IMG/VR virus record: IMGVR_UViG_3300009162_000019
Coordinates: 1 to 26,836 of that record
Direction: 5' to 3' (one strand)
Origin: a virus
DNA: 26,836 nt
In this document: positions 19,695 through 26,836 of the stretch, in pieces
How positions within the stretch are numbered: the stretch's first letter is position 1
Layout: the number at the start of each line of letters is the position of its first letter
Notes under the pieces: generated by a model
Seen by the model: only the letters and a program-made list of their open reading frames with translations
What the model was told of the DNA's origin: nothing
Database searches by the model: none
Position numbers and translations under genes: made by a program

Positions 19695-20399
19695 TTACGG
19701 GGCCGGGGTGAGGGTCGTTGTGCCACACGCCGGCGTCGGCAGAGGAGCAGACGTCACCTCGTAGTGCATCGGCTGCGTCGCACCGATCGGGGTGAGTAGC
19801 TTCTCCAGTGTGGCCGGTACGGTCGCGTCGCGACGGACCAGGTACGGGCCGGTACCCCACTGGGAGTTGAACACCCCGCGCGCGGTGAACGTGAGCGTGA
19901 GCGCCCCGTTCTCGACGACGAACTCACCCCACTGAGCGTCCTTGACCCACGGGAACAGCCAGTAACCGTAGTTCGTGAACCCGCCGGCGGTGCACGCCTG
20001 CCCGGTGACTCCGGACCATAGCTCCAGGCCGAAGTTCGCCGACCCGGACACCGAGGCGTCGAGGCGGACACCGACCGTGTTCGGGGTCGGGGCAGCGTCG
20101 TCGACCACGAGGGGGTCACCGGTCACCAGGTTGATGAACCCGGGGTCGGTGGTGCAGATGTTCAGCGCGATATCGACCCAGCGCAGCGCGACCGGGGACC
20201 GGTCATCGATGCACAGGTCACCGTTCGCGTCGAGCTGGGTGATCTCCTCAGTGTCAGCGTAGTTCGGGGTGATCGTCCCCGAGATGAACGCCTTCATCGT
20301 GAGCGTGGCGCCGGCGCCGCTGACGATCGCGCCACAGGAGTCCAGCTTGGTCAGCCGGAGCATTTTGCCCCGGGCCAGGCTTGCGCAGATGGTTGCCAT
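19695..20399 (-). CDS. Probable major tail (tube) protein
   Basis: A 234-aa protein. It opens CASLARGKMLRLTKLDSCGA, with ITQLDANGDLCIDDRSPVAL, FINLVTGDPLVVDD and the C-terminal NYGYWLFPWVKDAQWGEFVV, then ENGALTLTFTA and WGTGPYLV. These blocks match my recollection of actinophage tail-tube proteins. It is followed by a hairpin typical of high-level genes and there is no other candidate near the chaperones. It lies next to the capsid genes, about 5 kb upstream of the tail chaperones. It starts in a TAATG overlap (20399). Confidence 0.65.
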   Translation of the reverse strand: MATICASLARGKMLRLTKLDSCGAIVSGAGATLTMKAFISGTITPNYADTEEITQLDANGDLCIDDRSPVALRWVDIALNICTTDPGFINLVTGDPLVVDDAAPTPNTVGVRLDASVSGSANFGLELWSGVTGQACTAGGFTNYGYWLFPWVKDAQWGEFVVENGALTLTFTARGVFNSQWGTGPYLVRRDATVPATLEKLLTPIGATQPMHYEVTSAPLPTPACGTTTLTPAP

Positions 20400-20617
20400 T
20401 ACTCGTCACCTTCCTTCTTCGTACGGCGCCTCGGCTTGGGTGCCTCGGGCGGGGTCATGTATGCGTCGGCGAGGTACTGGGGGACCAGGAACTCGGAGCC
20501 GTTGCCCTGCGACACGACGTGCGAGGGCACGTGCGCGAGCGCGAGGAGCGCGCGCGCGAGCGTGGGGATGTCGCCGCCCTGCTCGGGCGCGATGTTGATC
20601 CATCCCTCGGTGTTCAT
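20399..20617 (-). CDS. Small head-module protein of unknown function
   Basis: A 72-aa protein starting in a TGATG overlap (20617). It contains INIAPEQGGDIPTLARALLA, then LAHVPSHVVSQGNGSEFLVP, with a Lys/Arg/Glu-rich tail (KPRRRTKKEGDE). The first part could form a small alpha/beta unit. The position between the second capsid gene and the probable tail-tube gene suggests a virion or assembly role; no function is readable. Confidence 0.6.
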   Translation of the reverse strand: MNTEGWINIAPEQGGDIPTLARALLALAHVPSHVVSQGNGSEFLVPQYLADAYMTPPEAPKPRRRTKKEGDE

Positions 20618-21483
20618 CAGGGCACCGCCGGGGCGGTTGCTACCGCGGGCGCGGCGACGGGGACCTGTACGGCGAACACGTCGGGGCAGTCGAACGTGAG
20701 GCCGAACACCTCCTCGGCAACGACGTCCCACTGGTTCAGCGTCCGGTCCAGGGTCTGTGTCGGGTCGGGCTGGTCCAGGACACCGGACCGCCACATGTGG
20801 ACGGCGCCGGTCATGAACGCCCACACGAACCCGGCCGCGGGCGCTACCCCGGCCGGCCCCGTGATGCCGTACCCGGCGCCGAGACTGACGGACGAGTTCA
20901 GCGGGGTCTTCCACGTGCCGGCCTCACGGCGGTCGAGGACGCCCGTGTACGCCAGGGCGTACGTCGCACGCTGGTTCACGTGGATCGTGCCGGTGTACCC
21001 GTAGACGCTGTAGAACGCCTCCTCGAGGGCCGCGATGGCGGTCCCCGCGCCGGGCGCGGCCGGGGTAACCACGGTGGTGCCTACGTGCCCGATCAGGTTC
21101 GGCTCGACGGGGACGACGGTGCCGCCCCAGAACCCCTCCTCGACAAGTTCCTGTTCGGAGGTGAGGAGTTGCTCCCTGACTGCGCCGAGCATCTCCGCAC
21201 CCGTACGTCCGGCCGCACCGCAGCGCTTCCGCGCGACGACCCAGAACGGGTCGAACGGCATGACGTCCGACCCCTCCTCGAACGTCTTGGTGGGGTTCGC
21301 GATACAGGTCTGGTTGTAGAGCTGCGCGGTGCCGCAGTGGTCGACGATGAACTGCCCGCCGGCCGCAATGAGCGTCCGGTCCATGGTTTGGACGCTGGTC
21401 ACGGCCTGGAACAGCCCGTAGTGCGCCGGTGTCGTCGGCGGTGCGGCGATCAGCTGATTGTTGTTGGTGACGATCTTGCCCAT
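20617..21483 (-). CDS. Second HK97-fold capsid protein (possible pentamer/vertex protein)
   Basis: A 288-aa protein. It contains MDRTLIAAGGQFIVDHCG, EMLGAVREQLLTSEQELVEE and GFWGG, the P-domain-like TGTIHVNQRATYALAYTGVL, and late strands GFVWAFMTGAVHMWRS with NQWDVVAEEVFGLTFDCPDV. This order of helix then 'P-domain' strands resembles a shortened HK97-type capsid. Several actinophages encode separate hexamer and pentamer capsid proteins, and the position directly after the major capsid gene supports that here. It has a strong GGAGGG site and follows a hairpin. Confidence 0.65.
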   Translation of the reverse strand: MGKIVTNNNQLIAAPPTTPAHYGLFQAVTSVQTMDRTLIAAGGQFIVDHCGTAQLYNQTCIANPTKTFEEGSDVMPFDPFWVVARKRCGAAGRTGAEMLGAVREQLLTSEQELVEEGFWGGTVVPVEPNLIGHVGTTVVTPAAPGAGTAIAALEEAFYSVYGYTGTIHVNQRATYALAYTGVLDRREAGTWKTPLNSSVSLGAGYGITGPAGVAPAAGFVWAFMTGAVHMWRSGVLDQPDPTQTLDRTLNQWDVVAEEVFGLTFDCPDVFAVQVPVAAPAVATAPAVP

Positions 21484-21508
21484 GAGTCCCTCCTTCCTTC
21501 TCCTAGGA

Positions 21509-21546
21509 GCCGCCGCCCGCTACAGGGACGACGAGCGGGCGGCGGC
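21509..21546 (-). terminator. Hairpin after the major capsid gene
   Basis: GCCGCCGCCCGC (21509-21520) and GCGGGCGGCGGC (21535-21546) form a perfect 12-bp stem with a 14-nt loop, 15 nt after the capsid stop. It is probably a partial terminator or a 3'-end stabiliser, making the major capsid mRNA more abundant than that of the next gene. Confidence 0.75.
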
Positions 21547-21561
21547 GGTCTAGGGGTGGGA

Positions 21562-23316
21562 CTACGGGGCGTCGATGCAGTCGATGACGTGGGCACCCGT
21601 GGTGCCGCCGACGCAGCCGGTGAAGGTGTAGAGCCGCTGCCCGGGGCACGGGTAGATCGGCGCGAAGCCTTCCTCCGCGAACAGGCTGGTGTACTGGTTC
21701 GTGGCCAGCGATGCGGCGTCGTAGACGTTCGTCAGGGTGACGACGTCCTGGCGGGCCACCTGCACGGAGCCGGCCGGGTAGGCGAGGAACGACACGGTGG
21801 TGGGGAGCGCCAGCATGAACGGAGCCGCCGCGTCACCGCCGGGGAACGCCGCGTTGAGGGCGCCGCCCGTGATCAGACCGTCCTGCCATCCGCGGACGAA
21901 CTGCACGCGCACGTTCATCACGGAGAACAGGGACGCGATGTACGAGTCGGAGACGGACAGGAGCTGTCCGGTGTCGCCGGTCCGGCGGCGGAGGTCGGAG
22001 CGGACCTGCTCGAGGATCCAGTGCGGCAGGGCGACTTCCACGGTGGCATCCCACGCCATGTAGAAGCGGTAGCGGATGTCCTCCGCGGCCAGACCCACAG
22101 CGGACAGGAGTGCCGCGGTGAACGAGTCGGTGCCGTCCGGGTCGACGGGGGTGACCACGGTCGCGGCGCCCGCGCGGGCGATGATGTCCGCGATGATGAT
22201 GCGGTTCATCTCCGCCTCGTGGGCGGCGCGCAGGCCGCGGTCCCACGCGTCGACGACTTCGGGGTAGCCGGCCGCCTGGAGGAAGCTCACGCGGACACAG
22301 AGCGCCATCACGTCGAGGCGCCGGTTCTCGAACACCGGGCACGGGATCACGGAGCACGTCTTCGCGGTGTCCGCGATGACCTGCGCCTCGGTGAGGAAGT
22401 TCGAGCCGCCGCCGGCCGCCACGGCGTTCGCGTAGATCGTCGGGAAGTCCGGGTCGTCCGTGTAGTTGATGCCGCCGCGGGTGACGGTCACCGTGGGGGT
22501 GTCGAGGAATCCGACGGACCCGGTCCAGCTGTCACAGAGGTCGTAGTCGTTCTGCGACGGGGCACACCAGCCGGCGGCCGCGGTGAGGCTGGCGCCCTGG
22601 TCGATGGAATGCTGCCACGCCTTTGCGAGGCTGCCGCCGTGCAGGTGGCGTTCCCGGCGCAGGTCCCGCAGGATCCGCTGGGTCTCCTGCCCGTCGAGGG
22701 TGTCGACGATCTGATCGTCACGGCGGGTCCGCTTGAACTGTGCGATGGTCTGCCGCTGCCCGGGCGCGCCGCGCAGGCCGAAGCTCTCCGCGTTCTTGAT
22801 CAGCGCGAGGCCGACCGTGTTGTTGCCGTTGTACTCGTCGCCGGCGCGCATGCCGAGAAGGCCCGCGGCTGTGGCGGAGAGTTCCGCGCGGACGAGGTCG
22901 GTGGTGCGCTTCGCGTCGAGGGGGACCGCGACCGGCGGCTGAGCGGCCATCTGCGCCACGGACGGGACCGCGACAGGCTTGGCGGCCGCGGGTGCCTCGG
23001 CGGCCGGGGCCTCGACGGCCGGGGTCGGGACGACCGGGGCGGGGATCGTGGGGAGCGGCGGCAGGGTGGCGAACACGTCACGGGACGCCTGCACGGACGC
23101 GGCCGCGTCGGCGCGGCGCTGCTGCTCCTCGACGATGGCGGGAAGCTGCTTCGCGAGGTCGGACAGCTCGTCGCCCTCACCGGCCGCGAACTCTGCCTTG
23201 CCGGACAGCTCGGCTCCGCGGGAGGCGATCCGCTCGTACTCCGCGGCGAGGGCCGTGTCATCGAGGGCGGAGAAGTCGAGCGCGGGGGTCTCTTCGGGGG
23301 TGATGTCGTCTGCCAT
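21562..23316 (-). CDS. Major capsid protein with N-terminal scaffold-like domain
   Basis: A 584-aa protein, the hexamer-type capsid. The start ATG 23316 has AAGGAG at 8 nt. Residues about 1-80 are an acidic coiled-coil (ALAAEYERIASRGAELSGKA; SDLAKQLPAIVEEQQRRADA) followed by an Ala/Pro/Val-rich linker (about 85-130). This is the layout of a fused scaffolding (delta) domain to be cut off by the protease encoded just upstream. The HK97 fold follows, with E-loop/A-domain-like segments such as FLDTPTVTVTRGGINY, CPVFENRRLDVMALCVRVSF and EAEMNRIIIADIIARAG, and PHWILEQVRSDLRRRTG at the P domain. It ends AHVIDCIDAP. The position (after portal, MuF and protease) supports the call. Confidence 0.85.
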   Translation of the reverse strand: MADDITPEETPALDFSALDDTALAAEYERIASRGAELSGKAEFAAGEGDELSDLAKQLPAIVEEQQRRADAAASVQASRDVFATLPPLPTIPAPVVPTPAVEAPAAEAPAAAKPVAVPSVAQMAAQPPVAVPLDAKRTTDLVRAELSATAAGLLGMRAGDEYNGNNTVGLALIKNAESFGLRGAPGQRQTIAQFKRTRRDDQIVDTLDGQETQRILRDLRRERHLHGGSLAKAWQHSIDQGASLTAAAGWCAPSQNDYDLCDSWTGSVGFLDTPTVTVTRGGINYTDDPDFPTIYANAVAAGGGSNFLTEAQVIADTAKTCSVIPCPVFENRRLDVMALCVRVSFLQAAGYPEVVDAWDRGLRAAHEAEMNRIIIADIIARAGAATVVTPVDPDGTDSFTAALLSAVGLAAEDIRYRFYMAWDATVEVALPHWILEQVRSDLRRRTGDTGQLLSVSDSYIASLFSVMNVRVQFVRGWQDGLITGGALNAAFPGGDAAAPFMLALPTTVSFLAYPAGSVQVARQDVVTLTNVYDAASLATNQYTSLFAEEGFAPIYPCPGQRLYTFTGCVGGTTGAHVIDCIDAP

Positions 23317-23406
23317 GAGAGCTACTCCTTTGTGCGGCAGGGACGGAATGGACACGTCGCTGCGGCACGGCTCTCAGCTCAGCTACCACGGCTGTTGGCC
23401 ACGATA

Positions 23407-23418
23407 CGTCACGTGACG
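23407..23418. promoter_or_regulatory. 12-bp palindrome upstream of the major capsid gene
   Basis: CGTCACGTGACG is a perfect palindrome between the hairpin at 23429-23460 and the capsid start. A promoter for the capsid gene would be expected here, but I see no convincing -10/-35 pair; the palindrome is the only candidate regulatory site in 23317-23428. Confidence 0.3.
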
Positions 23419-23428
23419 GTGCGTGGCG

Positions 23429-23460
23429 AGGGCGGCCGGGCGCGGGGGCTCGGCCGCCCT
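23429..23460 (-). terminator. Terminator between the protease block and major capsid gene
   Basis: AGGGCGGCCG (23429-23438) pairs with CGGCCGCCCT (23451-23460), 10 bp with a 12-nt loop. It lies 5 nt after the stop of the 53-aa gene. It would separate the low-level portal/protease transcript from the capsid transcript. Confidence 0.7.
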
Positions 23461-23465
23461 CTGGG

Positions 23466-23627
23466 TTACTTCGCGCGCGGCACGGCCTCGATGGTGCCTC
23501 CCTGGGGGGACGCGGCGCGCTCCATGCGGGCTTCCTGGAGGGTGGACACCACCTTGGTGGATCCGTCGTGCTTGAACGTGATTTTGTAGTCGGTCTGGGC
23601 CTGCCTCGCCCCGCAGCAACTCGCCAT
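23466..23627 (-). CDS. Small protein between protease and capsid genes
   Basis: A 53-aa protein starting at ATG 23627 (MASCCGARQAQTDYKITFKH). The start was chosen for its GGAGAG site, and because small proteins with an early CC and 'YKITFKHDG...V' are common just upstream of actinophage capsid genes. It overlaps nothing and is followed by a hairpin. The function is unknown. Confidence 0.6.
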   Translation of the reverse strand: MASCCGARQAQTDYKITFKHDGSTKVVSTLQEARMERAASPQGGTIEAVPRAK

Positions 23628-23628
23628 G

Positions 23629-25215
23629 TCAGCTCTCCATCCCTGTCTGCGCCCACGCCCAGCGTGCGCGCGCCACGACGTCATGCGACTCGCATGACGC
23701 CTCATGCAACTCGCCTGAGACCGGTACTACACCCGTCGAGGCGATCAGCGTGCGCTGCACGCCCTTCTCATGCTGCCCGACTGTCGAGAACGCCACCCGC
23801 GCGCGCGGGACCGGGAACCCGGGCGAGTTGACGGAGCACACCGCGATCAGCTCCAGCGCCCCACCAACCCGCCGCCAGTCCCCCGACACCGGAGAGGAAC
23901 GGAACACCTGCACCGCTTCCTCCGCCGCGCCCGGAAGGATCCACCCGGCCACCCAGATGCCGTGCTCGTCCTCGCCCGCCTGCACGCGCGCTACCGCAGC
24001 CGCCGGATCGTCGTAGTGCGCGGCCGCCGCCTGGAACGCGAGCGCCGGATCAGCATGCCGCGGCCCGGCCACGAGAGTGCCTACAGGCAGCGTGTAACCC
24101 TCGGCGGTCGGCTGCTCAGACGTGTGGAAGTAGGCGTAGCCAGTCTGCGAGGCGGGCGCCGTCACACAGCCGGGGAGGCCGACGTGGCAGGTCTCCCATC
24201 CCGCAATGTGCCCGAACACCCGGCCGGTGTCACTGATCGTGAGCGGTGTGAGGCGGTCGAGGTCGGGTTGCCGGAACCAGTCCGTGGGGGGAAGCGCCGG
24301 CGCCGCGGACGCCGTGAGCGCGAACGGAGCCGGCCGGTCGAGCCGCTTGTAGATGCCGCGCAGCACCCGCTGCATGGCTGCGGCGTCCGCCGGCGTCTTG
24401 CCCGTGCGCGCGCCCTTGGTGGCGGCCGCGGCCGCGAACACGCCGGCGGGGATGATGGTGAGGGTGCCGTCGATGACGTCGGCGATGCCGAACCCGTACG
24501 CGCCACGCGACTCGGGGTTGGCGTTGTCGTCCTTGCGGAGGAACGCGCGCGCGTACTTGGCCCAGTCGGGATTGTCTGGTCCGCCGGCCCAGCTGAACAC
24601 CCGGTCGGCGGCCGCGGCCCCGTCCCACGCGCGGGAGCCGTCGGCGATCGGCATGTCGGCCCAGCCGGACGAGCGTACTGACGCGGTGAGGGCGTACGGG
24701 TGCGGGTCTTCGTCGGGGTCGTCGTCATCGGCCATGTCGATGCTGACGCCGGAGAACGCGGGAATCTGTACGAGGGTGGCTCCCGCGATGCGCGCCCGCG
24801 TGATGACGATCATGCCGTCATCGTCCATGGCGTACTCGAGGTCGTCCATGTCGTCGAGGAGGTTCGGGCCGACAACCCCAGCCTCGATGAGCGTCTGGAC
24901 CTCGCGCACGTCCACGTCGTCGAACAGGTCGACGGACGGCCCGGTCACCCCGAGGTCGGTCTGTGCCATTGCTTCGGCCGCGCCGCGGACGGGCAGGAAC
25001 CGGCCCGACGCAGTGACCATGCCGGAGTGGTTGTCGATGGTCAGCGTGTCGATGGAGCCGACGGTGACGCTGCCGGAGTGGCCGGAGTCGGACACACGCT
25101 GCCACATCAGCGGCAGTGGCAGGTCACGGTTCGTGAGCGCGCCGGGGGCGATGATGCGCTTGTCGCCGGTCGGGGTGCCGATGCGCGCAAGCACCGCGGT
25201 CCATGTGCGGGTCAT
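23629..25215 (-). CDS. Capsid maturation protease
   Basis: A 528-aa protein starting at ATG 25215 (MTRTWTAVLARIGTPTGDKR) in an ATGA overlap. The N-terminal part (about 1-170) has the prohead-protease type layout: LPLPLMWQRVSDSGHSGSVT, an acidic stretch, and ARIAGATLVQIPAFSGVSID, which looks like the strand region preceding the catalytic end in phage proteases. The exact catalytic residues are not certain by eye. The long C-terminal part carries GRVFGHIAGWETCHVGLPGC, AAAHYDDPAAAVARVQAGED, EHGIWVAGWILPGAAEEAV and SSPVSGDWRRVGGALELIAV, blocks I know from actinophage capsid maturation proteases. It processes the capsid scaffold domain. Confidence 0.85.
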   Translation of the reverse strand: MTRTWTAVLARIGTPTGDKRIIAPGALTNRDLPLPLMWQRVSDSGHSGSVTVGSIDTLTIDNHSGMVTASGRFLPVRGAAEAMAQTDLGVTGPSVDLFDDVDVREVQTLIEAGVVGPNLLDDMDDLEYAMDDDGMIVITRARIAGATLVQIPAFSGVSIDMADDDDPDEDPHPYALTASVRSSGWADMPIADGSRAWDGAAAADRVFSWAGGPDNPDWAKYARAFLRKDDNANPESRGAYGFGIADVIDGTLTIIPAGVFAAAAATKGARTGKTPADAAAMQRVLRGIYKRLDRPAPFALTASAAPALPPTDWFRQPDLDRLTPLTISDTGRVFGHIAGWETCHVGLPGCVTAPASQTGYAYFHTSEQPTAEGYTLPVGTLVAGPRHADPALAFQAAAAHYDDPAAAVARVQAGEDEHGIWVAGWILPGAAEEAVQVFRSSPVSGDWRRVGGALELIAVCSVNSPGFPVPRARVAFSTVGQHEKGVQRTLIASTGVVPVSGELHEASCESHDVVARARWAWAQTGMES

Positions 25216-25379
25216 CGAACTATCTCCCATTCGACCATGTAGGCGCCGTCATCGTCCCGTATGAACCCGACGAACTTTCCCAGTTCGCCGCCCTCGGCCC
25301 ATGCTGTCCGGTGCGCGTCGAGGAGCGCCGTTTCGATGGCTTCCTGTATGGGGGCCCGCCACTCATCCATCCAGCTCAC
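25212..25379 (-). CDS. Small protein between MuF-like and protease genes
   Basis: A 55-aa protein from the GTG at 25379, which overlaps the MuF-like stop (GTGA) and has an AAAGG site; an ATG three codons later (25370) would give 52 aa. The sequence is VSWMDEWRAPIQEAIETALL, then DAHRTAWAEGGELGKFVGFI and DDDGAYMVEWEIVR. The stop overlaps the protease ATG (ATGA at 25212-25215). The two exact couplings are the main support for a real gene. No family is recognised. Confidence 0.65.
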   Translation of the reverse strand: MSWMDEWRAPIQEAIETALLDAHRTAWAEGGELGKFVGFIRDDDGAYMVEWEIVR

Positions 25380-26170
25380 GGGTTCTGCCTTTCTGTCCAG
25401 TCGATAGTCTCACCCAGCACGGTCGGGAGGATCGTGCACCGGCAGTTGATGACCTCTTGCGCGGGCCCGCGCGGGTCCCCGGGGAACAGCAGCTTGGCCC
25501 CACCCACCACGAACGGCTCTGACATCAGCGTGCGCTGCTTGTCCGCGGCGTCGTGTGTGGGCCGGGTGCGCTTGTCGTCGGTGGCGATCCACTGCTTGAA
25601 CGGGGCGATGTCACCGCGCGCCTGCGCGTCGAGGACTGCAGCCCGGTACACGCCGGCGTTGACGGCGCCGATCGTCTCCGTACGGGCCACGGTGACCGCC
25701 CGGTTGGGCCAGTACTGGGAGCCGCTCGCCGTAAGCACACGCTGCACGTTTCGGGTGACCTCAGGGATCGGCGTGCCGTCCGTGATGCCCCGCTCGATCT
25801 CCCGGACGACGAGCGCGTACACCTCATCCGGGATGTTCTTCAACCGGTTCCCTGCCTCGTTCAGGTACGCAGACGTCCACGAGTCGGTGAGCGGCTCCCC
25901 GGCGCGGGTGACGCGCCGCCACGCGCCCGCCAGAACCCCGCCGATGACCGGGGTGATCTCCTGGTCTACCTGCTCCGTCCAAAACCCGGTGTGGTCTGAT
26001 ACGCGGCCCGGGTCGATGGGCCGGTCTTCGGGGGTCACGGCGGGGCGGACACGGTCGAGGTAGCGGGTGAGGCTGCCGAACCAGGCCCGGCCGATGCGGC
26101 GCTCACCGTCCTCCACGATCGCGCGGGCCCGCATCCGCGCGGGCAGGTGATCGTCCGGCGGGGTGGTCAC
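25376..26170 (-). CDS. MuF-like (SPP1 gp7 family) minor capsid/head morphogenesis protein
   Basis: A 264-aa protein. The GTG at 26170 overlaps the portal stop (GTGA). The family signature is clear: VARTETIGAVNAGVYRAA (about 161-178), KQWIATDDKRTRPTHDAADK (about 192-211) and FVVGGAKLLFPGDPRGPAQE, then VINCRC (about 240-245). These proteins accompany the portal and are injected or sit inside the head. The N-terminal half is helical (about 10-130). The position immediately after the portal gene is standard. Confident call. Confidence 0.92.
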   Translation of the reverse strand: MTTPPDDHLPARMRARAIVEDGERRIGRAWFGSLTRYLDRVRPAVTPEDRPIDPGRVSDHTGFWTEQVDQEITPVIGGVLAGAWRRVTRAGEPLTDSWTSAYLNEAGNRLKNIPDEVYALVVREIERGITDGTPIPEVTRNVQRVLTASGSQYWPNRAVTVARTETIGAVNAGVYRAAVLDAQARGDIAPFKQWIATDDKRTRPTHDAADKQRTLMSEPFVVGGAKLLFPGDPRGPAQEVINCRCTILPTVLGETIDWTERQNP

Positions 26171-26836
26171 CGCAGGTACCACGCAAGGTCATCGCGGCTG
26201 AACGCCTCACCGGTCATCAGCAGCTTGGTGACGTACAGCTGCACCCCGCCGTTCACGACAGCGTTGCGGACACCGAAAGCGCGGGCCACAGGCTCGTAGT
26301 AGCGGACATCCACAAGCGCGCTCGGGTTCTCGGGCCGGATGTGCATGTACAGCTCATGGCGTGGCACGTCCCGGTACTGTCCGCGATTCTGGTTAGTGAG
26401 GAGCCTCCCCCCGGCCCGGTCGAGTGCCTGCATGACGAGCACTTCGGCGGCCGCCACGAGCCCGTCCGGTACGGGGGCGGGTGCCGGTTCCTCGCCGCGC
26501 GTGGACGGGAGCGCGCGCGCGGGCGCAGGCTCGGGCGCGGGAGTCTCGAGCTCGCCACCCTGCGTCACGTTCGCGTCGACACCCGCGGCCGCCGGCGCGA
26601 CCTCCAACCCAAGGTCGAGGGCCTGCGCGATCGCGGGATCGGCGAGGAGCGTGGGCGCGATCCCAACCAGCTTCTCCAGCACGCGGCGGGTGCGCTCCTC
26701 GGGGGACGGCATCGCATCCTCGGGGACACCGTGCTCGGACAGCATGTATTCGTCCGAGATGAGTACCTTGTCGTACAGGGATTCGAGGGTCTCGGAGGCG
26801 TCGGGCCAGGCAACGATGGCTGTGGTGTCCAAGCCG
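26167..26836 (-). CDS. Portal protein, C-terminal part (5' end outside window)
   Basis: The last 222 residues are visible; the frame is open to the right edge. It contains IVAWPDASETLESLYDKVLI and SDEYMLSEHGVPEDAMPSPE, then ERTRRVLEKLVGIAPTLL, a C-terminal helical region typical of actinophage portals. A Pro/Ala-rich linker follows (about 75-120), and an extra C-terminal domain of about 90 residues (AAAEVLVMQALDRAGGRLLT, DVPRHELYMHIRP). Neighbourhood (MuF, protease, capsid in order) makes portal by far the best call; the catalytic and crown parts of the gene are not in view. Confidence 0.8.
   Translation of the reverse strand, partial: GLDTTAIVAWPDASETLESLYDKVLISDEYMLSEHGVPEDAMPSPEERTRRVLEKLVGIAPTLLADPAIAQALDLGLEVAPAAAGVDANVTQGGELETPAPEPAPARALPSTRGEEPAPAPVPDGLVAAAEVLVMQALDRAGGRLLTNQNRGQYRDVPRHELYMHIRPENPSALVDVRYYEPVARAFGVRNAVVNGGVQLYVTKLLMTGEAFSRDDLAWYLR

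Noticed and set aside
20797-23589. Very long open reading frame on the plus strand opposite the capsid genes
   Set aside because: It is a high-G+C shadow: the codon positions mirror the real minus-strand capsid genes, the product is a low-complexity Arg/Gly/Val-rich sequence, and there is no ribosome-binding site.

Overview
The window is part of the genome of an actinobacterial siphovirus (a tailed phage, most likely infecting Streptomyces or a relative), either free or integrated. Signs of this are the roughly two-thirds G+C content, tightly overlapping ATGA/GTGA/TGATG gene junctions, frequent GTG starts, WhiB-family regulators (an actinobacterial family), actinobacterial -10/-35 promoters, some of them leaderless, and a complete head-to-tail morphogenesis module of actinophage type. 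No host gene, attachment site, integrase or genome end is visible.

Layout. (1) Positions 1-4144, minus strand, early/replication region. An operon starts at a strong promoter (3872-3900) and runs 3831->1053: unknown 120 aa, ERF-family annealing protein, unknown 186 aa, WhiB-like protein with a C-terminal HTH, a second WhiB-like protein, and a small Cys protein. It ends at a hairpin (1006-1040). A leaderless promoter (961-989) then drives a ribbon-helix-helix protein and a winged-helix replication-initiator-like protein. That initiator gene carries iterons and a 28-bp palindrome, a likely replication origin; the gene runs off the left edge. (2) Positions 4144-4229: a compact divergent promoter region between a small MerR/excisionase-like HTH gene (minus, leaderless) and an HTH gene (plus). 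(3) Positions 4229-5586, plus strand: five overlapping small genes, mostly unrecognised, closed by a strong terminator. (4) Positions 5640-6105, plus strand: a promoter followed by about 390 nt of almost continuous RNA structure, including two tRNA-like elements without normal anticodon arms and an 18-codon ORF whose ribosome-binding site is buried in a stem, then a terminator. I regard this as the least explained part of the window. (5) Positions 6160-26836, minus strand, late structural module read from right to left: portal (partial), MuF-like protein, a small gene, capsid maturation protease, a small gene, major capsid protein, a second capsid protein, a small gene, probable major tail protein, four fibre-like genes, head-tail connectors, tail assembly chaperones, tape measure, minor tail proteins and a holin. 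It ends at a 16-bp hairpin.

How it works together. The leftward early operon supplies recombination functions and regulators; the WhiB-like proteins could reprogramme host transcription or division. The RHH and initiator genes with the iterons form a replication cassette. Three separate operons share an extended -35 sequence (CAGGGGTTGAC), suggesting co-ordinated control. In the late module, strong hairpins sit upstream of the major capsid gene and after the major capsid and probable major tail genes, which would tune the amounts of high-copy proteins. No endolysin, integrase, terminase or DNA polymerase is present in this window; those must lie outside it if they exist.
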